DNA from: Schoenoplectus triqueter
Taxonomy: Eukaryota > Streptophyta > Magnoliopsida > Poales > Cyperaceae
NCBI GenBank assembly: GCA_964058805.1
Contig: CAXKVV010000717.1
Coordinates: 1-31,857 of the forward strand
Length of the DNA: 31,857 nt
Reading direction: 5' to 3'
Part shown: in pieces, positions 1-9,102 of the stretch
How the letters are laid out: each line of letters starts with the position of its first letter
Position numbering within the stretch: position 1 is the first letter of the stretch
Notes under the pieces: generated by a model
The model's database searches: none
Seen by the model: only the letters and a program-made list of their open reading frames with translations
Told to the model about the DNA's origin: nothing
Program-made: the position numbers and the translations under genes

Positions 1-1038
1 ATGATTTTTTTATGTAATTACATTGAAAATATAATTAGCAAGTATGATTTCTTTTTTATCAAAAAATGTAAACTAAAAATATATGAATTTTCGAACTTAT
101 TTTTTATTCCCTTAAACTGAACACTTAATTATCGAAAATACAGACCTTGTCATTATAGAGTACATACTTGTTCCTTGGACTTCTATACTCATTGCTCAAA
201 TCACCCATAAAGTTAATGCACATTTTGTTCACAAATTTTAGAAAATGTAAATACATATTCAATTATCGCATTATTCACAGGCATGTAGTTCTTTCATAAT
301 GCACAAATTATTTATCTTTTTGAAACTTGGACGAAAACAATTGAAGGTGTTCAGTTAGGAGGAAGATTTGACAAGTAGTATTAAGATAAATTGTTAATGA
401 ATTGTAGGTAGACATTTGTCTCAAAATTCCTCTCACTTAGTAACCAAATTTTTTCCTATTATTATACTAATACTTTACTTGAAATGAAGTAAGGTCATAT
501 GTCACACATTCCATGAATTGAATTAAAGTGCACCCCAGACACGATAATGAATTTAATGTTGGTCCAACCGTCCATGCACTATTCTGGATTTGGTAATAGT
601 CTATGGTCAAATTAAGGATCAAACATAGAGACCTATCTCATAATCAAGTCGCCGACAATTAAATTACGTCTCAGCAACTAATCAATTATATTTAGACTAA
701 GGGGCCACACTGTTAGTAGTCTTTTGCAAATATCCAGGTGTAAGGTGCTCAAGCTTTGCCTTCTCTTGACTTGTGCTTTTCACGTTTTTCTGCTTTCCAA
801 AACAATGGATTTCTCTGCGTCTAAGCAACGAATCCATAGGATTCGAAAGATTTCAGTGTTTATTTGTTATTAGTTGTGTCCTTGTCTAACGACATAATTC
901 GATCTGATTTTGTCGTAGTCATAATCTGTCGCGTAGAACTCTCCCCTCTCTGTCTCTCTTGCTGGTCTGGTTATTAGCTGGAGTTGATGATGCTTGATGA
1001 CATGATTAAGTGACCAAGCTTATGTAATATGTTTATTA

Positions 1039-1078
<40 letters not shown>

Positions 1079-1474
1079 TTGCTTCGATTGACTGAAAGGG
1101 TAATCTTAGTGTAAATTTATTTCTTGATATATCAAATTAATATTGTCTTCACACTTTGTTTATCAAAATTGTGATAATCAAACGACTTTAAAATGTGTCG
1201 TTTGTCTTAAATTAATTCTGGTCTAATTTTCTATTTCTTTGATCATAAATAAAAATCCACCAGAAGCAAATCCTAAAAGTTTCACATTTATTTAAAAGTA
1301 CATCGCTGACTTTTAAAACGGGACAAATTGAATACATACACAACTTAAATGGTATAGAGTAAATATAAAAATTCGTTCTTTTAATTTAAATTGTATTGTA
1401 AAAAATATCAAATTCTTGTGCTATTAAAATAAACTTGTCTTAAATTTCTGCTAAAAATTTACAATATATCATAT
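1..1474. other. AT-rich intergenic DNA, no gene seen
   Basis: No reading frame with recognisable protein similarity occurs on either strand. The stretch is AT-rich with short homopolymer runs, and the only structured item is the TTA microsatellite annotated separately. A short pyrimidine-rich patch lies near 940-965, with no downstream coding start that would make it a convincing promoter. Confidence 0.6.
1042..1076. repeat. (TTA)n microsatellite
   Basis: An uninterrupted trinucleotide tract of nearly 12 TTA units, with an imperfect extension on its left starting at about 1033. It is likely length-polymorphic between individuals. It lies in non-coding DNA. Confidence 0.95.
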
Positions 1475-1830
1475 TAGGGTGTCAATTATCAACCCGACCT
1501 GATCCGACATGACCTGAAAATAAATGGGTCGGGTATGAGTTTAATTTTTTTTGACCCGAATCGGATCGGGTTGGGTTCGGGTCAACCCGACCCGACCCAA
1601 ATAATTATGATTTAGTACTAATGAAAGCTTAAATCTATACTAATTATATAGTAATTAAGATTAATTATAAATTAATCAATATTTAATGGCTTAAAATTAT
1701 ATAAAAATAATTAATAAATATTTAGTTATTTTACACGGGTCGAGTCGGGTCGACCCGTGACCCGATCGGGTCGGGTATGATTTAAGATTTTTTGACCCGA
1801 ATTTAATCAGGTCGGATTCGAGTCGGATAA
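1475..1830. mobile_element. Truncated hAT-like MITE with CCCGAC-rich subterminal repeats
   Basis: The left edge reads TAGGGTGTCAA, which resembles the TAGGGGTGT-type terminal repeats of plant hAT MITEs, including the complete copy at 5872-6528. Inside are many direct and inverted copies of GACCCG/CGGGTC, concentrated at 1490-1605 and 1735-1825, as expected for subterminal transposase-binding repeats. I could not find a matching right terminal repeat or a target-site duplication, so the right boundary is only where the GACCCG motifs stop. It carries no protein. Confidence 0.5.
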
Positions 1831-2511
1831 AAAATAATAATAAAATAATATGACCATTTAATCTAATTATTTTTCTATTTGAAAAAAGATCTATATGTAA
1901 TCTTTTCTTAAAGTTGAACAAATTAATCTCTACTCCTTATTAAACACATAAATGGTCTGATTCTGCAACAATCTAGATTTTTTGTTGAATTTTTAGAGCT
2001 AATATCAGATATCAGATTGCGTTTTTCATTAAATAATGTTACTATCTCTATGGACGTTTGTATTGAAGCTATAATTTTCTCTCAATTTTGACTGTTACAC
2101 AAAATACTGCATAATTTAGGAGTACAATTGCTCCACTTTTTTTCTTTTTTTTTCTTAGATTGTCATCAATTATAAATTTTAACTTTTCTTAAATTCTGAA
2201 TATCAACTTTCTCTCAATTCTACATTTATTTTACATTAATTATGTATTCATGATTAAAATTTATATTAATTACTAAATTATCTTCTTTTTATTTTCTTTT
2301 TTTTCACATAAAGATATAAATTTTTATATTTTTAAAAGACATCACCGTAGCAACGTACATATAAGATACTAGTATTATAGTTATAATTTTCATAATTGAG
2401 ATAAAGAGGAATGGTAAATTTTCCAATTTTTTTTATAATTGGGACAAAGAGAAAAGTCAAATTTCAAATATTTATAAAAGATTGTTTACCAAAATATCAA
2501 ATGTAAGATGA
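1831..2511. other. AT-rich intergenic DNA, nothing recognised
   Basis: There is no supported gene, RNA or repeat. The sequence is mostly A/T runs. The short reverse-strand reading frame at 1697-1921 has a composition expected by chance and no recognisable domain. Confidence 0.6.
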
Positions 2512-3070
2512 GTAAATTACATAAGTGATCCCTAAAGTAATATTCTTTTACCAAATTGGTCCTTAAAGTATCAATTATATCAATTTGATCCTTAACGTAT
2601 CACTTTGTTATCAAATTGATTGTTAAAGTTTCAAAAATACCATTTTAGTCTCTAAAATTTCAGTTACTTATTATTTTAGTCCTTAAATATTTTTATTTAT
2701 ATCAAATTAGTCCTATCATTATTAATACTAAAAAATAAATATTTACATTTACATCCATATCATATAATATATCTTATAGTTTGTGAAAAATATTATAAGC
2801 ATCATATGAATTAATTTATAATAATACGATATTAATGTAGTATTTTTATTATTATATTCATACTAGTTACAATGCTAAAAATTAATTCTATGATAAATGA
2901 GAATATCACTTTTTAATAAAATCTAAATAGGACTAATTTGACATAAATTAAAAGGTTCAAGGACTAATATGATAACAAAGTGATACCTTAAATATCTAAT
3001 TGATAATTTTAAAATTTGAAGGATCAATTTGATAAAGTGATGATACTTTAAGGATCATTTATATAATGAG
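2512..3070. mobile_element. Inverted-repeat DNA transposon remnant (MULE-like MITE)
   Basis: The two ends are inverted, imperfect copies of each other. The left end carries AAGTGATCCCTAAAGTA followed by repeated TTGATCCTTAA-type motifs. The right end carries TACTTTAAGGATCATTTAT preceded by the complementary motifs. The arms extend roughly 150 bp with mismatches and flank an AT-rich core at about 2700-2930. Repeated 'rGGACTAATTTGA' motifs of this kind are common in plant Mutator-like MITEs. I could not fix a clean 9-bp target duplication, so the ends are approximate and the superfamily is an inference. Confidence 0.5.
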
Positions 3071-4513
3071 AGGGGATCGGTTGATAACGAGTTATTTTGA
3101 TAACCTTGACAATAGACTTCTAAAAAAATAGAAAAAAAATCTTAAAAATGAGAAAAAAATATAGATGTATTTTCACCTATGAATTGATGATCATTCAAAT
3201 TTTATATAATTTCATAAAATAATTCATTGTTAACGGATCCCTCTCTTATATAATTTACTCAATATAGAATATATTATAATTTTAGTCAAATTTACAGTCA
3301 AACTATTTATCGACAATTGCAGGCTGACCTCTGTATTTCTAGAACCGATCAAATTTAACTTTAGTTATACACCTATTTGACAGTCAAAATTCTCCATTTA
3401 TAATTTTCGATCTATACATCTTTTTTTCCTCGCAATACATATCTTTGTAATTTTAGTTCATGTAAGCCAATACAGCACTTTCCGTGTCGGATAATTGTCG
3501 GTTCCATTGATGCCATTTTTCATGACCACTTTATGTTCTTTTTGTACCCATTAGGTAGTTCGCCGACAACACACTAAAATGCACAGAACATCCGGCTTAA
3601 AAATTAAAAGTTCTTTATAACATTTTTTTTTAGTTACGTGTGCTATAAATAAATCGTTCGAGGTTTCTCAATGGTTATGTAGGGACATTAAATAAATATG
3701 GTACGGCCGGATTGATGATAATATTTGTGTGTTCACATTCATTTAAATTTATTCTATTCGTAACATAAATTAGTCTTATATATGTTCTATTGGTATATTT
3801 CAAGTTAACGGATAATGAACACTATAATGAATAACTAATTAATAAATTTGGAGCTTATCTAGTATATAAATAAGTTATTTGTAGTGGATAAATAAATATA
3901 GTACTGATTTGAACATATTATATACATCATGTCGTAAATTATAAAATTATTATAATTATGGGTCCTATTGTTTTACAAAATTATAAAAATGGTATAATAT
4001 ATTTGATAATATTAAGTAATAATATTGTTAAATATTGAAAACTATAATTATTGGTCTTAATAATAATATATAATTAAGTATTCTTGCATTCTCAATGGAT
4101 AAGTCTTTTTTTTAAAAAGACTCCCATTAATTTGATATATATTATTTTTTGTAAGTCTTTTTTTTCAGAACTTAAATCTGCATTATTTTATAGAGAGATG
4201 GCACTAATTATCATCTGGTGCAAGCTCTTGAATAAGTTAACAAAAACAATTTTAAATGTACTTATCTGAAATAATATATGCATTAATTACATGAACAATG
4301 GTTACACCAAGGAAAAACATCCTAAGATACTCCGTGTGGAAATATAAGATCAACTTCAAGCTCTCCTCAAGCAGGGGCGGTGCAGATGCGTCTGACGTGT
4401 CAAAACATGAGGGATTCACACGCATTAATCGAACACTAAGTAGCACAAACTAATTAACTAATAATTAATTATAAAGTAATTGAAACATATGACATAGAAA
4501 AATTGGTGCCGCC
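3071..4513. other. AT-rich intergenic DNA, no gene seen
   Basis: No coding region is supported. The frames at 4084-4269 (+) and 4252-4446 (-) are short, have no recognisable domain and lie in low-complexity AT-rich DNA. A lone CAGGGGCGG at 4372-4380 resembles a hAT terminus but has no partner end. Confidence 0.55.
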
Positions 4514-4615
4514 ATGGCGACGGAGACGTCGATGAAGGTGTCGTGTTCAGTCAAAAGTGACACGGTAGTGGAGTACCATCTGACTGGTTCAAAGTTACAA
4601 AAGATAACGCGCTAA
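4514..4615 (+). other. Possible 33-codon small ORF with strong start context
   Basis: The ATG sits in GCCGCCATGGCG, close to an ideal eukaryotic initiation context, and opens a 33-codon frame ending in TAA. The first half (MATETSMKVS...) is relatively GC-rich compared with its AT-rich surroundings. I do not recognise the peptide. It could be a real micropeptide, the first exon of an unresolved gene, a captured gene fragment, or chance. No TATA box stands out within 100 bp upstream. Confidence 0.2.
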
Positions 4616-4711
4616 CTTTTCTCATAAACAACCTTAATTTTTTTAAATTGCTTTTTTGGTATTTCTCTAAGTCATTTAGTTAACAATTGTTTGGTACACA
4701 ATACCAGGATC

Positions 4712-4871
4712 CAGGGGCGGATCCAAGGTAGGCGCCAGCCGGCGCTCAGGAACCCTTTCGGTTCACTGAAAAATAAATATCGTATGGTAAAAAATAAAAT
4801 TTTTTTTGACCCGAATATTTTATTTATTTGAACCGGGCACCCCCTATCAATCGTTTCTGGCTCCGCCCCTG
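4712..4871. mobile_element. Small hAT-type MITE (160 bp) with 8-bp TSD
   Basis: The terminal inverted repeats are CAGGGGCGGATCCA at the left and the complement of CAGGGGCGGAGCCA at the right. They are flanked by a perfect 8-bp duplication, CCAGGATC, at 4704-4711 and 4872-4879. An 8-bp duplication with CAG-type ends is the signature of the hAT superfamily. The element is non-coding and shares its termini with the larger copy at 7958-8406, so both probably used the same transposase source. Confidence 0.88.
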
Positions 4872-4879
4872 CCAGGATC

Positions 4880-5863
4880 AATGAGGGGGGCTGCTAGTTG
4901 ATGCTGAGAGAATAGGCAGGGAAACATTTTTTAGGTTCAGCCAAAATTACAATGTTTTTTTCTTGTCCGAGTGGAGGTAAAGGCTAATTTCAGAGAGAAG
5001 ACGGTGGGGGAAGGCACATGGTATGAAAGTTATATGTCCATTTTTTTATAGCGTATAAATTTATTCATTATTTAAATTTCACTAAATCAAATTACAGTGG
5101 TAAATGGTATTGTAAGTTTCAATAAATCAAATTAGAAAAAAATATTAATACAGATTAAGTAGGAATGCGGAGAAAGTAAATAAAATGAGAATATATAAAA
5201 TTGTAATATAAATATATCCCTAATGAAAATAAAATAAAATTATAAAAAGAGAGAGAGGAAGAGTTAGGAGAGTATTAACTTTCATAAGATTTAGAAAACA
5301 GACTGTCTGAAATTAATTTTCACTTTTAGATTCATGAGGTCTGCTTATTTTAGACACTTTACTTATGTAAAATACTCTTGATGATGTGAATTCGAGTTAA
5401 GATCGGATCATGTGGCAAATGTGAAGAAGGTACTGACTAAGAGAAAGAGAGAAGTGGTTGTCGGGAGAATTACATATATTTTTAAACACAAAAAATAATT
5501 TCAAAAGCATAAGCTTTTCTACATCATATCCGAGAATAATCCAAGTTAGAAAAATTACGGAATTGACTTGCAGACATGAGATAATAGCACGTTTTACATT
5601 TTTTTGTTATTTCTACAACTGTTTAATTAAGTTACATCAGATTTGGGATATTCATTATCATTACAAGTTAAAAATTATCATGAAAAATATTTTTATTAAA
5701 TATGATAATAGATATTTTAATCAAGACCCATAAGTGATTCAAACTTGACTTCATCAAACAGATTTTGGAATTTTGTCACTCTGAATATAAATAGACGGTT
5801 ACCTACGATAAATTTCAAAAGCAAATAGCCAAGACATTCATTTGCATGTTATATACGATCCGG
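4880..5863. other. Intergenic DNA, no gene seen
   Basis: No supported coding region. A 91-codon open frame at 5458-5733 begins with a non-ATG codon, is rich in Ile, Phe, Lys and Asn as expected of random AT-rich DNA, and shows no domain. No structural RNA or clear repeat is visible. Confidence 0.55.
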
Positions 5864-5871
5864 GCCGTCCC

Positions 5872-6528
5872 TAGGGGTGTTAACGGATCGGATAATATCT
5901 GATTTTATCCTCGATCCGATTAGAAAAATAATGAAAATTATCTGATCCGTATCCGTATCCAGAGATATCTGTATCCGAAATTCATTTACGGATGCAGATA
6001 CGGTAAGACCCTTACATATCTGTATCCAACCGTTTAGCTATTATTCATCAATATCCGACATTATCTGAAGATATCCGATCTGATATTATCCGATTTTATC
6101 CGGATATGTATCCGAAATATTTCTATTATATATTTTTTAATTAGATATTTATCATTCATTATAAATCTAATTTATTTTATATTTAATTTATGTTAATGTA
6201 TCATATTTTTTATAATTCATTATACATTTAAACTACTAATATAATAATAATAATAATTAATATTTATAATTTATAATTAATGATTTTATCATAAAATACT
6301 ATATAATTTTTTTAATGATACATATAATTTTTTTATTTAATATCCGAAATATATCCATATTCGTATTTATATCCGTCCGATATCCGATCCGTATCCGATA
6401 TTCGTCGAATATCTGATTCGTATCCGTATCCGATACTATCTGTATCCGGATCCGAATCCGAAAAATGATAACGAATACGAATACGATAAAAACATTATCT
6501 GTCCTTATCCGATCCGTTTACACCCCTA
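5872..6528. mobile_element. hAT-type MITE (657 bp) with ATCCGT subterminal repeats
   Basis: The ends are 24-bp terminal inverted repeats starting TAGGGGTGT, with one mismatch between them. They are flanked by a perfect 8-bp duplication, GCCGTCCC, at 5864-5871 and 6529-6536. Dozens of copies of a TATCCG/ATCCGT-type motif crowd both subterminal regions (about 5880-6115 and 6345-6510) around an AT-rich core. The family is known for clustered subterminal transposase-binding sites. No transposase is encoded, so it depends on a source elsewhere. Confidence 0.93.
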
Positions 6529-6746
6529 GCCGTCCCCGTCCGATATAAATCGAACAGAAGACAGAAGGCCTAGAAGGATAGTACACAACTGTTCACTAAA
6601 TGACGTACGTTGTGAATTCTTTTTTCTAAAAATATATATATTAGAAAAGGGTATTTTTTTTCTTCTAACCTCAGAAAATACAAGCGTAATTATTTAATAT
6701 TTATCCTTCACACCTCAATTATAGTTTTTAACTTGGTCTCTATGAT

Positions 6747-7081
6747 TAGGGTTGTCAACGAATTCCGTTTCGATCATTTCGTTTCGTGGTAACGAAATAA
6801 ATTTCTGTTTCATTTTATTAAACAAAACTGTTTTCTTTTTCGCGCAAAGAATGAAACGGTTAATGAAACAATATTTTTCATTTCGTTAAGAGTATTTCAG
6901 TATAAAATATACGAAATTTCATGTTTCGTTCCATTTCGTGATAAACGAAACGGTTAACGAAACAATTTTCTGTTTCGTTTATTAAATGAAACGGTTAATG
7001 AAAATATTTTTTTATTTCATTTATTAAACGAAACGGTTAATGACACTGTTTCATCACCGTTTCAGCCGTTTGACATCCCTA
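6747..7081. mobile_element. Degenerate hAT-like MITE (335 bp) with CGAAACGGTTAA repeats
   Basis: The left edge reads TAGGGTTGTCAACG and the right edge is the complement of TAGGGATGTCAAACG, a plausible hAT-like terminal inverted-repeat pair. Inside are repeated copies of CGAAACGGTTAA and its complement. The flanking octamers TCTATGAT and TCTGCAGA share only the first three bases, so the target duplication is decayed or the ends are slightly off. It is non-coding. Confidence 0.65.
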
Positions 7082-7401
7082 TCTGCAGATAAAAAATAGA
7101 TTTTACATGAGACTATCGCTTGTTCAATTGTCCTTTGTCAAACATGGTCGCAAAAATGTATATGTTATTATATGAATTTGTTATCCGTACTTCATTCAAA
7201 GAGATCGTGTCATGCTTATATTCACATATTTGTTTGAAATTCGGTGTATGCCATCAAGGACATTTAACATTATTTTTTAGTTTTATCTCGTATTAAGACA
7301 TTTCTAATTTATACAAACCAAATAGAGCTTTATGATTAAGTTGAGGCATTATCAACGATGACATATTAGTTGTTAATGCTTGCACAAATATATATATATA
7401 T

Positions 7402-7814
7402 ATATAGAGTGAGGCTATGGTGCTTCGCGAAGCACAAAACCTCCTGTGCTTCGCGTCCGTATCTCGAATTTGAAAGTTCATACGCTCAATCCAAACCGTT
7501 GAACATGATCTTCATATTGAAATATCTTTGGAGATCAAATTTTATATTTTTTTGAATTTTTTTTCTATTTTTTAAATGAGTATAAAATTTGCTGATCTAA
7601 CGATTTCTGCACCATCCAAAACTAGCGATTTTGTACCCATCTAAAAAATAGCAAAAAAATTCAAAAAAATATAAATTTTGATCTCCAAAGATAGTTCAAT
7701 ATGAAGATCATGTTCAACGGTTTGGATCGGGCATATGAACTTTCAAATTTGAGATACGGACGCGAAGCACGGGAGGTTTTGTGCTTCACGAAGCACCATA
7801 GCCTCACTCTATAT
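7402..7814. mobile_element. Foldback/long-TIR MITE (413 bp)
   Basis: This is almost a complete inverted repeat. Arms of about 175 bp (7402-7577 and 7640-7814) pair with few mismatches around a loop of about 60 bp. The outer ends read ATATAGAGTGAGGCTATGG and its complement. Each arm also holds a small palindrome, GCTTCGCGAAGC on the left and GCTTCACGAAGC on the right. It is inserted into a (TA)n tract, so the target duplication cannot be resolved. The MULE or foldback class is an inference from arm length. Confidence 0.85.
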
Positions 7815-7957
7815 GTATATATATATCAATATATAGTCATTTGGTTGAGGATATAAGAAAAAGAGATTTCATTATTTTTCTATTTATTTGCACTTTTTTA
7901 GATTTTTTGTCATATTGACTTGTTTATTTTAATAGAGTATACGTCTATAGTTACTTG

Positions 7958-8406
7958 CAGTGGCGGATCTAGGATTTTGATTAGGAGGGGGGCAATTATC
8001 GGATTGTAATGGCTTATCGGGTTCAAATCCATTAACTAACCGGGTACTAAATAAAAAAATTAATAATTTAATATATATACTTTACTAATAAATTTTTTAT
8101 TAAATAATAACATTTTATATATTAAAATAACAATAAAATAAAGCTCAAAGTAATAGATAATCAAGTTGACGAAGAAAGTTTTCGACTAAGGAACTTTATA
8201 TTTTGATATCTTTGCATAATTATTTCATTATGTACGGTATTAAATATTTTTTTCTCAATAAAAATAACCAGACAATTCAGGAGGGGGGGGGGGGCAAAAC
8301 AAATTTCCAGGGAGGCACGTGCCGAAAACATTACCGAAAAGCACTATTTTTCAAAATCCAGGGGGGGGGACACGTGCCCCCCTGAATTTAACTGGGTCCG
8401 CTCCTG
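7958..8406. mobile_element. hAT-type MITE (449 bp) carrying two G-boxes
   Basis: The ends are CAGTGGCGGATCTAG and the complement of CAGGAGCGGACCCAG. A perfect 8-bp duplication, GTTACTTG, occurs at 7950-7957 and 8407-8414. The termini match the family of the 160-bp element at 4712-4871. The interior has two long G runs (12 at 8283-8294, 9 at 8361-8369) and two CACGTG palindromes (8316-8321 and 8371-8376). An open frame across 8203-8385 is an artefact of the G runs. The element lies about 700 bp upstream of the NCED start codon. Confidence 0.88.
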
Positions 8407-8414
8407 GTTACTTG

Positions 8415-8914
8415 GCCTTTTTCAAAAGGAAAATAAAAAAATCAATTAATTAATCTTTTCTATTATATTGACTTAATTATTGAATAAGATTTTGAACAAG
8501 TTTCTCTCTTTAATCAAAGAAAACAATCCGAAACAATTTGAAATAAAACTGATCTTATAAAAATTACCGAATAAAATTGAAATTCGGTAAAAGATTACTT
8601 CTTAAAATTTAAAATCAACTAACAATGAACAATCTGATGAAGAGAGGTTGGAATATGATTAGTATTTGTGTAATATAGGACTGTCAATGACGTCTTTTTG
8701 ATCATTTACCTAATCGATAAGATAGATATAGATAAAATTTTATTTTTTTAAGTCATTAGATATAGACATGGGTAAGAAAAAAAATATTTTTTTAAGTCAT
8801 CAACTAGCCTTAGGAAGGAGGACAGAGTGAGTACCCATGCATCCCCTCATATTCAATTTTCGATTAAATTTATTTTCAAAAATTCATTTCCTGCCCCCTC
8901 TTCTCTAATTCCTC
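8415..8914 (+). other. Distal part of the NCED upstream region
   Basis: There is no coding sequence. Two short motifs could be regulatory in this position: TGACGTC (8688-8694, bZIP-type) and CATGCAT (8836-8842, RY-like, bound by B3 factors). Each is short enough to occur by chance, and neither is supported by anything other than distance to the gene. Confidence 0.35.
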
Positions 8915-8940
8915 CACGTGTTAATATACAACAGCGCGTG
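8915..8940 (+). promoter_or_regulatory. G-box/ABRE core plus CE3/CGCG-like box
   Basis: CACGTG at 8915-8920, in the context CCACGTGT, is a G-box containing the ACGT core bound by ABA-related bZIP factors. Fourteen bases further on, GCGCGTG (8934-8940) resembles the CE3 coupling element and also fits the CGCG-box bound by CAMTA factors. Both lie just upstream of a TATA-like run. An ABRE next to a coupling element is a known arrangement for ABA and stress response. Function here is inferred from motif and position only. Confidence 0.5.
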
Positions 8941-8942
8941 TT

Positions 8943-8950
8943 ATATATAT
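8943..8950 (+). promoter_or_regulatory. Probable TATA box of the NCED gene
   Basis: TATATATA lies about 150 bp before the start codon. A pyrimidine-rich stretch typical of plant transcription start regions follows (8951-8979). A start near 8975-8985 would give a leader of about 120-130 nt. That leader contains no upstream ATG and carries an 11-bp tandem duplication, GTTCAAGCTT(G/A), at 9022-9043. Confidence 0.55.
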
Positions 8951-9102
8951 CACTCCTTCTGCCCTCTCACCTTCCCACCAAACGAAACATTCTCATCCCA
9001 ACCAAAGCCATTAATTGCTGAGTTCAAGCTTGGTTCAAGCTTACAAAATCAAAAGAAAAAAAATACAGAGCATATAAATTGCTCACTCTACAGTCCCAAA
9101 CA

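Noticed and set aside
4372..4380. CAGGGGCGG resembling a hAT terminus
   Set aside because: There is no matching opposite end or 8-bp duplication nearby, so it may be chance or a fragment.
5458..5733. 91-codon open frame
   Set aside because: It has a non-ATG start, an Ile/Phe/Lys/Asn-rich composition typical of random AT-rich DNA, and no motif or promoter.
7293..7555. Open frames on both strands across the foldback element
   Set aside because: They include the TA microsatellite (Ile-Tyr repeats) and one arm of the inverted repeat; no coding signal.
9079..9102. Upstream extension of the NCED frame beginning with TTG
   Set aside because: The eight extra codons start with a non-ATG codon and lie in the leader. 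The ATG at 9103 has a good context and gives the usual NCED length.
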